Counted from the stretch's first letter, positions 15,618-23,302 are shown. The stretch: 33,937 bases of DNA from an uncultured Clostridia bacterium (GCA_947632045.1 CANRNQ010000024.1:1-33937); one strand, 5' to 3'. Made by a program: numbers and translations. The notes: generated by a model from the letters alone, not told the origin.

Positions 15618-16481
15618 ATGAAAAAAATTGTTAATTTTATGCTCATAGTAATAATATTATTATCGCTCTCTGCTTGCAGTAATGGCGAAAATCATCCAGA
15701 CGAGGTTAAGATACCTATGGATTCATCCTCCGTAAAGGGTGAGGATTATAAAGCTGTCGAGGAGGATTTTGAAAAGAGCGGCTTCACAAACATAAAATTT
15801 GAAACCATTGATGATTTGATAATAGGCTTCTTGGTTAAAGAGGGCGAGGTAGAAAATGTTTCCGTCGGCGGAAACAGAGAATACTCGTCTGACACATGGG
15901 TTCCGGCTGATACGGAAGTAATAATACGCTATCATGTGTTCCCGAATAAAGAGTCGACAACAACTGAGCAAAGCACGGAGGAAGCTCCCGCTGAGAGCAG
16001 CGAAGCCGTTGAAGAAACATATCCGGAGGAAATTATCGAGGATACGGAGTCGGACGATATGGAAGATACGGAATTGGAAAGCGACGTTGATGAAGAAATA
16101 CTCACGGTAGAGAACTGTGAGGAGCTGGCGAAAATACTGTCTATGAAGGATAGCATCTGCGATGAATATATTGATTTTGCGGAAAAATATAAAGACAGAA
16201 CCATAGAATTTGACGGTCACATTGATTATTTAGTAAATCACGGAGATTACAAAACAAGATACGATATTCTTTTAACGGCGGGCGATTATGACCCGGACTC
16301 GCAAATAGGTCCGGCATTCAAATTTGAAAACGTCGGGATTTTTGATTTGAATTTGCAGGGCGAGATTTTTGAAAACGAGATAAAGGTTGGTCAAAGTGTA
16401 AGAATAAGAGCCAAGGTAAATAATTTCAATCAAAAATCGGAGCTTTTCTTCCTTGACCCCGTGTCGCTGACGGAAAGATAA
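15618..16481 (+). CDS. Lipoprotein with a PASTA-like segment and DUF4839-type domain
   Basis: A 287-aa predicted lipoprotein: hydrophobic signal then the lipobox LSAC with Cys20. Residues about 35-105 read like a PASTA fold (YKAVEEDFEKSGFTNIKFE; a later VPADTEVIIRY strand). An acidic Glu/Ser/Thr linker covers about 110-155. The C-terminal domain (LTVENCEELAKILSMKD; IEFDGHIDYLVNHGDY; later VGIFDLNLQGEIF) matches my recollection of DUF4839, found in surface proteins of Gram-positive bacteria and often beside PASTA-like segments. AAGGGG lies upstream at slightly long spacing. It is probably anchored outside the membrane with an unknown ligand. It follows the SPFH gene by 85 bases. Confidence 0.8.
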   Translation: MKKIVNFMLIVIILLSLSACSNGENHPDEVKIPMDSSSVKGEDYKAVEEDFEKSGFTNIKFETIDDLIIGFLVKEGEVENVSVGGNREYSSDTWVPADTEVIIRYHVFPNKESTTTEQSTEEAPAESSEAVEETYPEEIIEDTESDDMEDTELESDVDEEILTVENCEELAKILSMKDSICDEYIDFAEKYKDRTIEFDGHIDYLVNHGDYKTRYDILLTAGDYDPDSQIGPAFKFENVGIFDLNLQGEIFENEIKVGQSVRIRAKVNNFNQKSELFFLDPVSLTER

Positions 16482-16505
16482 AACAGCATAAAATCGTTTC
16501 GGCAA

Positions 16506-16539
16506 AAACAGGGGTCGGATTTTCTCAACGCTCCTGTTT
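16506..16539 (+). terminator. Possible terminator hairpin after the DUF4839-type lipoprotein
   Basis: AAACAGGGG (16506-16514) pairs with CTCCTGTTT (16531-16539) with one G-T pair. There is no T-run after it, so attenuation is only possible. A second small hairpin AGGCAA/TTGCCT follows at 16541-16559. Confidence 0.35.
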
Positions 16540-16599
16540 CAGGCAAAATTATATTGCCTAATATTTTAGATAAGGATTCAAAATGAAGGAGGAAACAAC

Positions 16600-18048
16600 A
16601 TGAAAAAAGCAGTAAAAAGATTAGGCGTGCTTCTGATTGCCTCGGCGATGCTGATGTCGTTGGAGGCTTGCGGAGCGCCGGCGGCACAGACAAACGGTGA
16701 AGTATCTTCGTCATCTTCGCAAAGTCAGGTAAACTCCGATAGCGGACAAAGCAGCGTGACGAGTTCATCAAGCTCATCGTCTTCGCAAACAGAGGAATCC
16801 GATGAAGAATTAGGCGAATTTAATACGGACGCAACAATAACCGAAACTGTATTGGTTGACGAAAAAGGTGTAAAAATTACCGCAACAGGCTTGGAGTACA
16901 CGGAAAGCTCCGCAGATATGAAGCTTAGTATTGAAAATAACAGCGGGAAAAAATTATCATTTCACAGCCAAACAATGGCATATAACTGTAACTCTGTAAA
17001 TGGTTATATGGTTAATGACGGCTATTTAAGCTGTGAGGTTGCCGATGGTAAAAAGGCAAACGAATCCGTTAGTTTCGATTTTGATAATATGATGCTGTAC
17101 GGAATAAATGAAATCGCAGATATAGAGATAGGATTTGATATATCGGACGATGATGGCGATTATATATTATCCGGCCCCCGGCAGATAAAAACATCTGCGT
17201 TTGATTCTCATGACTATGATACCGATTGTTATCAGAAAACAATAACAAGCCGTGCGGCTATGAATACATACAATTATAAAATAACTCATTTTTCAGAGGA
17301 CAGCCTTTACGACGAAAAGGGTGTAAGGCTGCTTTCAAGCGGATTAATGGTGAATAAAGACGAAGAAACTATTTTGCTTTTGGAATTGGAAAACACTACA
17401 AACGATGAGGTGAATATAACCGCCTCTGATATTGCCATAAACGGCTTGGTTGTAGATAGCTTTGACTTTTCATATGACGAAATTAATGCCGGTAAGCGAA
17501 AGGTTATGGATATAAAAATTTCATCCGTTATAAAGCCGGAATATTTGAGCGCTTATGGTATAAACGAAATCGGCTCCGTTTCGCTTTTTCTAAAGCAGAG
17601 CGATGCCGATGGAAAGAGTATAGCGGACAAGGCGCAAATAAACATTGTTGTACCAGACGTAAAGGCTGAATTTGATAATACGGGAAAGGAAGTATATAAC
17701 AAAGGAGATTTTAGGATCATCGCCAAGAGCGTTATGGAGGATCCGTCAGAATACAGCTCTGATATGTATCTACTGCTTCTTGTGGAAAACAACGGCAAAA
17801 AAGCGATTTCTATCGACGATCAGTATGATTCCCTCTCTATAAACGGTGTAATGTCGGATTACTTGTTCTACGGGGAAGAAATTGAAAGCGGAAATAGCGC
17901 TATATTAAAAATAGAACTGGATGAATCTTCGCTCGAGGAAAATAAAATAAACGCTCCTTCAGATATAAAAGAAATCGAAGTAGGAGCAGAAATTAGAGGT
18001 GATAATGATACTATTGATGAACCGACAATAAAAATCTCTTTTGAATAA
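16600..18048 (+). CDS. Lipoprotein with three tandem Ig-like repeats
   Basis: A 482-aa predicted lipoprotein, with signal peptide then LEAC (Cys24). Residues about 35-70 are a Ser/Gln-rich linker. Three related domains of about 130-140 residues follow. Each opens with a K/E-G-V/D-rich strand (DEKGVKITATGLEY; DEKGVRLLSSGLMV; NKGDFRIIAKSVME). Each continues with a strand ending in an Asn (MKLSIENNSGKK; LLLELENTTNDE; LLLLVENNGKKA) and closes with an INE/APSDIKEIEVG-type strand. The pattern recalls DUF4352/DUF5067-type immunoglobulin-like domains of Firmicutes lipoproteins; the exact family is unsure. A strong AAGGAGG precedes the ATG. Function unknown, probably surface-exposed. Confidence 0.85.
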   Translation: MKKAVKRLGVLLIASAMLMSLEACGAPAAQTNGEVSSSSSQSQVNSDSGQSSVTSSSSSSSSQTEESDEELGEFNTDATITETVLVDEKGVKITATGLEYTESSADMKLSIENNSGKKLSFHSQTMAYNCNSVNGYMVNDGYLSCEVADGKKANESVSFDFDNMMLYGINEIADIEIGFDISDDDGDYILSGPRQIKTSAFDSHDYDTDCYQKTITSRAAMNTYNYKITHFSEDSLYDEKGVRLLSSGLMVNKDEETILLLELENTTNDEVNITASDIAINGLVVDSFDFSYDEINAGKRKVMDIKISSVIKPEYLSAYGINEIGSVSLFLKQSDADGKSIADKAQINIVVPDVKAEFDNTGKEVYNKGDFRIIAKSVMEDPSEYSSDMYLLLLVENNGKKAISIDDQYDSLSINGVMSDYLFYGEEIESGNSAILKIELDESSLEENKINAPSDIKEIEVGAEIRGDNDTIDEPTIKISFE

Positions 18049-18223
18049 AACGCAGGAAAAATCAAATATAATTGCGACGTTTTATCTGATGTGCGGTATG
18101 GCTCAGCATTTCTTCTATATAGGCGCGGCGTTAGCCCTTGCCGGAGCAATCGTTCTGCTTGCGGCAAAATCCGCAGATAAGAAAACGAATATGACCTTCG
18201 CACAAGCTGATGAAAATAATTAA
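18041..18223 (+). CDS. Possible small single-pass membrane protein or gene remnant
   Basis: A 60-codon frame starting at a TTG that overlaps the end of the preceding lipoprotein gene by 8 bases. One clear hydrophobic helix (FYIGAALALAGAIVLLAA) is followed by a basic SADKKT tail, which suggests orientation with the C-terminus inside. There is no convincing ribosome site before the TTG or before the internal ATG at 18089. It may be translated by coupling to the upstream gene, or it may be a leftover of a larger gene. Low certainty. Confidence 0.35.
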   Translation: MNKTQEKSNIIATFYLMCGMAQHFFYIGAALALAGAIVLLAAKSADKKTNMTFAQADENN

Positions 18224-18262
18224 ATTACATTACGCAAAAAATAAACGCGAGGAGGAAACATA

Positions 18263-18649
18263 ATGAAGAAAATCGCATCGTTTACAATGGCTTTTGTTAT
18301 TATTTTAGCCCTGCTTCTTGCGGGCTGTTCTAACGGAGGGTCTAACTATTTGGGCACATGGACGGCGGCAAAGGCGGAGCACGACGGGCAAGTTCTAAGC
18401 CTAAGCGAGCTTGAAAAGTTGGGCGACAGTTCCTTGAGCAATGTCAGCTTCGTCATTGCAGAGGATGGAAAAGGCTGTCTCTCTGCCTCAGGAGCGAATA
18501 TGCCGCTTGAATGGTCGGAATCGTCCGGCGGGATAAAGCTCGGTGACCGTGAATTAAGCTTTACGGATAATCAGTTTGTTATGGAATACAACGGCGTTAA
18601 GGTTTACTTTGACAAAACGTCCGACAGTCAGGATATTCCCTCGGATTGA
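18263..18649 (+). CDS. Small lipoprotein
   Basis: A 128-aa predicted lipoprotein: MKKIASFTMAFVIIL signal and lipobox LLAGC with Cys22. The mature part starts with NYLGTWTAAKAEHDGQ and alternates beta-like strands (SFVIAEDGKGCLSA; KLGDRELSFTD; QFVMEYNGVKVYF). A short beta-barrel of the type found in Clostridia lipoproteins beginning with a GTW motif is plausible. AGGAGGAAACAT gives a good start. It ends the lipoprotein cluster and is followed by a strong terminator. Ligand unknown. Confidence 0.85.
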   Translation: MKKIASFTMAFVIILALLLAGCSNGGSNYLGTWTAAKAEHDGQVLSLSELEKLGDSSLSNVSFVIAEDGKGCLSASGANMPLEWSESSGGIKLGDRELSFTDNQFVMEYNGVKVYFDKTSDSQDIPSD

Positions 18650-18669
18650 TGATCTGCCATAAAACATTA

Positions 18670-18715
18670 CCCGCGCAGGCATTGTGATGAATGTCTGCGC
18701 GGGCTTTTTATTTTT
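18670..18715 (+). terminator. Intrinsic terminator after the lipoprotein cluster
   Basis: CCCGCGCAGGCAT pairs with ATGTCTGCGCGGG (18670-18703, one G-T pair) and is followed by CTTTTTATTTTT. Confidence 0.93.
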
Positions 18716-18785
18716 AAAATATAAATAATATGAATACAAATCAATATGAATCGTCGGCTGTGGATCGCACCTTACGAAAAACATG

Positions 18786-18815
18786 CAAAAAAAAACGACC
18801 GCCCTATTGGACGGT
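18786..18815 (-). terminator. Intrinsic terminator of the 5S rRNA gene
   Basis: On the minus strand ACCGTCC, loop AATA and GGGCGGT form a 7-bp stem, followed by CG and a run of nine T. It starts 13 nt beyond the end of the 5S sequence. Confidence 0.9.
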
Positions 18816-18827
18816 AGCTTTTATGTG

Positions 18828-18942
18828 TTGGCATCTCCCTATTTTCCCGGGCCGTCGCCAGCCAAGTATCTTCGGCACCGCTGAGCTTAACTTCTGTGTT
18901 CGGTATGGGAACAGGTGGACCCTCAGTGTCATCAACACCAAC
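18828..18942 (-). rRNA. rrf: 5S ribosomal RNA (isolated)
   Basis: On the minus strand the sequence begins TTGGTGTTGATGACACTGAG and ends GGGAGATGCCAA, about 115 nt, with the terminal helix TTGG/CCAA. The highly conserved internal stretch around CATACCGAACACAGAAGTTA and the GGTGCCGAAG region identify it as 5S rRNA. No 16S, 23S or tRNA is next to it. A consensus promoter precedes it and a terminator follows it, so it is transcribed alone. End coordinates are approximate to a few bases. Confidence 0.95.
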
Positions 18943-18974
18943 TTTATTTTGTCGCTTCTCTCAACGACTTGTCT

Positions 18975-19003
18975 ATTATATCACGCTCTTTTTTAAAATG
19001 CAA
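18975..19003 (-). promoter_or_regulatory. Promoter of the isolated 5S rRNA gene
   Basis: On the minus strand TTGCAT (18998-19003), a 17-nt spacer and TATAAT (18975-18980). A/T tracts lie upstream (19004-19034), like the UP elements of rRNA promoters. A short GTCG/CGAC leader hairpin separates it from the 5S. Confidence 0.88.
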
Positions 19004-19069
19004 GACTTTTTTTAAAAAAATTAAAAATTTTTTTCGGGGCTGTGCAAGGCGCGCGGAGGGGAGCTTTTT

Positions 19070-19300
19070 GCTGCCGCGGGCGCCCGTTTTGGCTTAATGC
19101 TCTGCGGTATGGAGTTCGGGCGGCGACCCGCGCGGCTGCGCCGCGCGGAAAACGCGGCGGGGCGAGCTTTATTTTAAACGGAAGGGGGTCCCTGCCCCCG
19201 CCGCGTTTTTGCGCGAATTTCCGCCGCAGGCGGAAATTCGCCGGTCGCCGCCCGAATCCCGTTCACCGCTCAACGCAATCGCGACAATAGGCGCGGCAGC
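19070..19300 (+). repeat. Cloverleaf palindromic element, copy D
   Basis: The ends are GCTGCCGC (19070-19077) and GCGGCAGC (19293-19300). The outer stem TTCGGGCGGCGACC (19115-19128) pairs with 19243-19256. The left arm is a CGCGCGGC/GCCGCGCG hairpin. The central arm starts AAAACGCGGCGGGG and returns as CCCCGCCGCGTTTTT. The right arm is GAATTTCCGCC/GGCGGAAATTC. Its flanks match those of copy F read in reverse, including CGCCCGTTTTGGCTTAA. It lies between the 5S promoter and the DUF815 gene promoter. Confidence 0.9.
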
Positions 19301-19361
19301 CCTGCCGATTGATGACGCGCGCCGATAATTTTCCCCAAATTCCGATACGGCAAATTATTAT

Positions 19362-19390
19362 TTGACTTGAACGCGCAAAAAATGTAAAAT
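19362..19390 (+). promoter_or_regulatory. Promoter of the DUF815 gene
   Basis: TTGACT (19362-19367), a 17-nt spacer and TAAAAT (19385-19390). The leader contains a hairpin at 19409-19439 (AAGAG/CTCTT outer, CGATC/GATCG inner, loop AGCCC). Confidence 0.8.
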
Positions 19391-19464
19391 AATAAGATAG
19401 ACGTATAAAAGAGTATCCGATCAGCCCGATCGTGCTCTTGATTTAATTGCCGAAGAGGGATAAT

Positions 19465-20718
19465 ATGACAAAAACAGAGGAATACGCGCTCAGGCTTTCG
19501 TCGCTCTCCGTGTATAAGGGAGTGCTCGAAAGAAGCGTTCCAAAGGCGTTTTTGCGCCTGCTTTTAAGCGTCAACAGCGAGCCGCGCGAGTTTCTCTCGG
19601 AGTGGGGATCGTTTTTTTCTCTGCTCTGCGAGAGGGGCTGCCAGGACGGATTGCGCACATACATAACAAAGGCGGCGCTGTATGACGAAAACAGCTTTTC
19701 AAAGGCGGCGGCAAGAGGCGCGCAGGGACGGCTTGCCGAAAGCGTGATATCGGCCGCAAGGCGGGATATTGAAATTATAGTTTCCGCGTCGGGTCTGCCT
19801 GCGGAGCAGATAATCAGGGATTATAAATACAGAAGCGAGATCGAAGGTATAGCCGATACGCTGCCCATGTGGAAGGCGGGTGAGCCGTTGCCGCAGCTTT
19901 CGGATATAGACAACGCAGTGAGCCGCTCCGCCGAATTTTACCGCAAAAACGGCTGCGGAATGTTTGCGCGCTATAAGGCGTTTATCTGGCGCGACGAAAC
20001 GATAAACCCAGTTTTGCACCCGGACAGTATAACGCTCGACGACCTGAAAGGGTACAGCCATGCGCGCAACCTTGTAATAAATAATACAAAGGCCTTTCTG
20101 AACAATCAAAGCGCAAACAATTGCCTGCTTTACGGCGATAAGGGTACGGGTAAGTCGTCTACGGTCAAGGCAATACTCAACGAGTACTGGACGCAGGGAC
20201 TCAGAATAGTGGAAATGCCGAAGGAAAGACTTTGCGACTTCCCGCTTCTTATAGACAAAATAGCTATGGTTCCCATGAAATTTATACTTTATATAGACGA
20301 TTTGTCGTTCCAGACTCAGGACGACAGCTACGCCTCGCTCAAGGCGGTGCTTGAGGGCGGACTTGCCGCAAGACCTGAAAATACGCTGATATATGCGACC
20401 TCGAACAGGCGACACATAGTAAAGGAAACCTTTGCCGACAGAGAGGGCGGAGAGCTTCACCGCAACGATCAGATGCAGGAGAGTCTTTCACTTGCCGACC
20501 GCTTTGGCCTTTCAGTCAACTTCTCAACGCCCGGCAAGCAGGATTACCTCGACATAGTAGAGGCGATAGCCGAGCAAAAGGGCGTGACGATGGAAAAATC
20601 GGAGCTATTTAAAAAAGCTGAAACGTGGGCGCTTGAACGCGGCGGACGCTCCGCTCGCTGCGCACGGCAGTTTATAGATTCGCTTTTTATAGAAAAAACA
20701 AGCAACGGAGGAAAATGA
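19465..20718 (+). CDS. DUF815-family AAA ATPase
   Basis: A 417-aa predicted P-loop ATPase. The N-terminal 160 residues are helical. The Walker A motif is LLYGDKGTGKSSTVKA, the Walker B is FILYIDDLSF and a sensor-type YATSNRRHIVKE follows, then DRFGLSVNFSTPGKQDYLDI and a C-terminal lid with RGGRSARCARQF. This order is typical of DUF815, a family of bacterial AAA proteins with no settled function. An in-frame TTG six codons upstream is possible, but GAAGAGGGAT precedes the ATG at 19465. The stop codon is followed after one base by the ATG of the next gene, whose ribosome site lies in the 3' end of this one, so the two are translationally coupled. Confidence 0.92.
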   Translation: MTKTEEYALRLSSLSVYKGVLERSVPKAFLRLLLSVNSEPREFLSEWGSFFSLLCERGCQDGLRTYITKAALYDENSFSKAAARGAQGRLAESVISAARRDIEIIVSASGLPAEQIIRDYKYRSEIEGIADTLPMWKAGEPLPQLSDIDNAVSRSAEFYRKNGCGMFARYKAFIWRDETINPVLHPDSITLDDLKGYSHARNLVINNTKAFLNNQSANNCLLYGDKGTGKSSTVKAILNEYWTQGLRIVEMPKERLCDFPLLIDKIAMVPMKFILYIDDLSFQTQDDSYASLKAVLEGGLAARPENTLIYATSNRRHIVKETFADREGGELHRNDQMQESLSLADRFGLSVNFSTPGKQDYLDIVEAIAEQKGVTMEKSELFKKAETWALERGGRSARCARQFIDSLFIEKTSNGGK

Positions 20719-20719
20719 A

Positions 20720-21970
20720 ATGATAAAGAAAATATTAGCGCTGATATGCGCGGCTGCAATTATAATTCCGGCGGCGGGCTGCGCCGGGGAGGACGGCTCT
20801 GAATTTCCGATAACGGTAGGGCACACAAGGATAGAAAACGCCGTAAACGACGCGGTAGTGCTTTCAGACAATGCCGCAGATATAATCCTCGAGATGGGGT
20901 ATGAATCGAGAATAGACGGCAGGAGCGACGAGTGCACTCAGGAGAAGATAAGCAAGGTTGACAGCGTCGGCTCGAAGGATAATCCGAGTATTGATAAAAT
21001 AGCGGAGATATCCCCGCAGGTAGTGATAGCCGACAGCACCTTGTCCAAGGAGGCGATCGATTCGCTTGCTGAGAATAAAATACCGGTGCTGTGCTTTGTT
21101 TCGCCGTCTACGACCGACGAGCTAAAGCTTATGTATGAAAAGCTCGGTATGCTCTTCGGCGGCAAAAAAACCGGCACGGAGCTTGGCGACAAAAGCTTTA
21201 AATCACTGTCGAACGCTCTTGAAAAGAACGCTAAAGCGCTGCCGGACGTTTCAAGGCCAAAAACAGTTTGCTACCTTTTTGATTATAAGGGAAAAACAGT
21301 GACAGGCGATATGCTCGGCAACATAATCTTCAAAAACTCAGGGGCCGAAAATGTGGCGTCGTCAATGGCGGGCGGACAGGCGAACATAAAGGAGATAATC
21401 AAAGCGGACCCTCAGTACATTTTCTGCGACACGGGAATGAAAAATATGATAAAGAAAAACGCCGATTTTAAAAAGCTGCTCGCCGTTAAGAACAACAGGG
21501 TAGTTGAAATACCCGCCGAGAGCTTTACAAGAGGCGGTGTGAGCGTTTTGGGCGCGATGAAGACCGTTACTGATACGCTTTATCCAAACGGCAAGGCGGG
21601 CTCGGTCGCCGAAAATTACGGCATAAAATACAATAAGGATATTTACCTTACAGTCGGTAACGGCGCGGATACCGAAGGCGGGGACGAGGACGGCTTTAGA
21701 GATACGATAATAATAATCCAGACTCGTCTCGACGATCTCGGCTATTGGCCGCTCAATGAAACGACGGGCTACTACGGTGACACCACGGCTGTCGCAGTAG
21801 CCGATTTTCAAAGTGCGAACGGCTTTGATTACGCGAGCGGAGAGATAGACAAGAAGACCTTGGATAAGATGTTCTCCGACAACGCCGTCGCAAGGAGCAA
21901 GCCGGTGGAAAAGCAGTCTGCTGACGAGTCGAGCGGCGATGATTTTGTCGAAGATGAATATTACGAATAA
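20720..21970 (+). CDS. Substrate-binding lipoprotein (BtuF/FecB fold) fused to a peptidoglycan-binding domain
   Basis: A 416-aa predicted lipoprotein: signal peptide, then PAAGC (Cys21). Residues about 28-295 follow the helical-backbone metal/cobalamin/siderophore binding protein pattern: DAADIILEMG-like start (DNAADIILEMGYE), IAEISPQVVIADSTLS, a middle helix, VCYLFDYKG, GGQANIKEIIKADPQYIFCD and AVKNNRVVEIPAESF. Residues about 330-385 are a peptidoglycan-binding-1-type repeat: IQTRLDDLGYWP, GYYGDTTAVAVADFQSANG, IDKKTLDKMF. The tail is acidic. No ABC permease or ATPase is adjacent, and it is coupled to a DUF815 ATPase instead. It may therefore serve as a wall-tethered sensor or scaffold, not as a transporter component. 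The ligand is unknown. Confidence 0.88.
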   Translation: MIKKILALICAAAIIIPAAGCAGEDGSEFPITVGHTRIENAVNDAVVLSDNAADIILEMGYESRIDGRSDECTQEKISKVDSVGSKDNPSIDKIAEISPQVVIADSTLSKEAIDSLAENKIPVLCFVSPSTTDELKLMYEKLGMLFGGKKTGTELGDKSFKSLSNALEKNAKALPDVSRPKTVCYLFDYKGKTVTGDMLGNIIFKNSGAENVASSMAGGQANIKEIIKADPQYIFCDTGMKNMIKKNADFKKLLAVKNNRVVEIPAESFTRGGVSVLGAMKTVTDTLYPNGKAGSVAENYGIKYNKDIYLTVGNGADTEGGDEDGFRDTIIIIQTRLDDLGYWPLNETTGYYGDTTAVAVADFQSANGFDYASGEIDKKTLDKMFSDNAVARSKPVEKQSADESSGDDFVEDEYYE

Positions 21971-22030
21971 TTAACTGATTTATTATCGAGGGAGTGAGCT
22001 TTGTTTTGACAAGATATGTTAGGTTTGCAT

Positions 22031-22075
22031 AGCATTGGCTATTGCAAATAAATTAAAAAATGTTATAGCCATGCT
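22031..22075. repeat. Inverted repeat upstream of the CD3324-like gene
   Basis: AGCATTGGCTAT (22031-22042) pairs with ATAGCCATGCT (22065-22075) with one bulged T, around a 22-base A/T-rich loop. It lies 29 nt before the ATG at 22105. A TTGACA at about 22015 lies upstream, but no good -10 follows at normal spacing. Confidence 0.5.
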
Positions 22076-22104
22076 TTCCGGAAAAATCTAATCAGGAGGC
22101 AAAC

Positions 22105-22380
22105 ATGAGCTATAAAAGGGCGGACGAGGTTCTGCCGATGAAATTAATAAAGCTGATACAGCGGTATGTGGACGGAGAGAGCATATATATTCCGCGCAGG
22201 ACGGGCGAAAGGAGCCCGTGGGGCTACCTGACGGATACGCGCGAGGAGCTCGAGCGTAGAAACAGGCTTATATTTGAGGAATACCTGAGCGGCTCGCGTA
22301 TTTGCGAGCTTGCGGAAAAATACTTTCTTTCCGAAAAGAGCATACAGCGCATAATCAGAGAAATAAAGCGAAAGCATTAG
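22105..22380 (+). CDS. CD3324-like small HTH protein (Mor-type)
   Basis: A 91-aa protein beginning MSYKRADEVLPMKLIKLIQ followed by YVDGESIYIPRR, the signature of the CD3324 family of small Clostridia proteins related to Mor-type transcription activators. The C-terminal half (FEEYLSGSRICELAEKYFLS, then EKSIQRIIREIKRKH) is a predicted helix-turn-helix with a basic end, suited to DNA binding. AGGAGGCAAAC precedes the ATG. A terminator follows, so it is a single-gene unit; the inverted repeat before it may be its own binding site. Confidence 0.85.
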   Translation: MSYKRADEVLPMKLIKLIQRYVDGESIYIPRRTGERSPWGYLTDTREELERRNRLIFEEYLSGSRICELAEKYFLSEKSIQRIIREIKRKH

Positions 22381-22393
22381 AAGCTATTGCAAT

Positions 22394-22424
22394 GGGCCGG
22401 AAATAACCGGCTCATTATTTTTTG
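22394..22424 (+). terminator. Intrinsic terminator after the CD3324-like gene
   Basis: GGGCCGG (22394-22400) pairs with CCGGCTC (22407-22413) with one G-T pair, then ATTATTTTTT. Confidence 0.8.
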
Positions 22425-22498
22425 GAAAAATTTACGGGGCTGCCCGCAGACTCTCCGCGATGTATAATATAGACAAAGAACTAAACGGAGGTAGAAAG

Positions 22499-22954
22499 AT
22501 GAAGATAATATCGGTGAGAGAAAATCCGGAATACGCAGAAGCGGCAATAGGATTTTTTCAAAGTCACTGGGCAAGCGAGGATAGTATGATGGTATATAAG
22601 GACTGTATAAACAGCAGTCTGGATTCGGACAGTCCCTTGCCGCAGTGGTATCTATTGACGTCGGGCGAGGAAATAATAGGCGGGGCGGGGCTTATAACAA
22701 ATGACTTTATAAGCAGAATGGACCTTTATCCCTGGCTTTGCGCTTTGTATATTGAGGAGCGGCACAGGGGAAATAATTACGGCTCGCTTATTATAGAGAG
22801 GATAAAGCGCGACGCTGCGGCGATAGGCTATAAGGCTCTGTATCTTTGCAGCGACCATGTCGGCTATTACGAGCATTTTGGTTTTGAGAGAATAGCGAAG
22901 GGTTGGCACCCGTGGGGAGAAAGCTCCGGGGTGTTCCGCGCGGAGCTGAGATGA
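22499..22954 (+). CDS. GNAT-family N-acetyltransferase
   Basis: A 151-aa acetyltransferase-like protein. The acetyl-CoA-binding core is LCALYIEERHRGNNYGSLIIERI, with the RxxxxG/A loop as RHRGNNYG, preceded by the strand IIGGAGLITND. The last part YLCSDHVGYYEHFGFERI is the usual C-terminal signature. It is cytoplasmic with an unknown substrate. The start at 22499 is supported by GGAGG at 8-9 nt; an in-frame upstream ATG at 22460 lacks a site and overlaps a TATAAT at 22463-22468, which may be the -10 of this gene. Repeat copy E lies 41 nt after the stop codon. Confidence 0.92.
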   Translation: MKIISVRENPEYAEAAIGFFQSHWASEDSMMVYKDCINSSLDSDSPLPQWYLLTSGEEIIGGAGLITNDFISRMDLYPWLCALYIEERHRGNNYGSLIIERIKRDAAAIGYKALYLCSDHVGYYEHFGFERIAKGWHPWGESSGVFRAELR

Positions 22955-22995
22955 TTTTTTGATAGGCGTATGGGTTTGTCGATACCGCAAACGGA

Positions 22996-23220
22996 GCTGC
23001 CGCACCTAAAGCTTTATGTGATTGAGCGCGTATTATAGCTTCGGGCGGCGACGGCAGCTTCCCGCCTGCGGCGGGAAGCTGCCGAAAAACGCGGGGGTAG
23101 GGGGGCTTGTGCTGTGCAGAGCTTGGCCGAACCGCGTTTTTCCGCGCGGCTGTCGCCGCGCAGGTCGCCGCCCGAATTGCCCCATATTAAGCACAAAGCA
23201 AAAACGTGAAATGCGGCAGC
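22996..23220 (-). repeat. Cloverleaf palindromic element, copy E (inverted)
   Basis: The ends are GCTGCCGC (22996-23003) and GCGGCAGC (23213-23220). The outer stem TTCGGGCGGCGAC (23040-23052) pairs with 23164-23176. The first arm is GGCAGCTTCCCGCC/GGCGGGAAGCTGCC (23053-23083). The central arm uses AAAACGCGG and CCGCGTTTTT. The last arm is a GCGCGGC/GCCGCGC hairpin. The arm order and the flanks, which match copy C read in reverse, show inverted orientation. It lies between the GNAT gene and the pyk promoter. Confidence 0.9.
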
Positions 23221-23273
23221 GGCAAAAAGGAAAAATCCGATTCTCGATTTTTATAAAATATCACATTTATTTC

Positions 23274-23302
23274 TTGTTTAAACGGGTAAAATAGTATATA
23301 AT
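23274..23302 (+). promoter_or_regulatory. Promoter of pyk
   Basis: TTGTTT (23274-23279), a 17-nt spacer and TATAAT (23297-23302). The transcript should start near 23309, giving a leader of about 95 nt. Confidence 0.78.

Noticed and set aside
18650-18780. 16S, 23S or tRNA genes next to the 5S
   Set aside because: No conserved rRNA or tRNA sequence is seen on either side; the neighbouring sequence is a lipoprotein terminator and repeat copy D.
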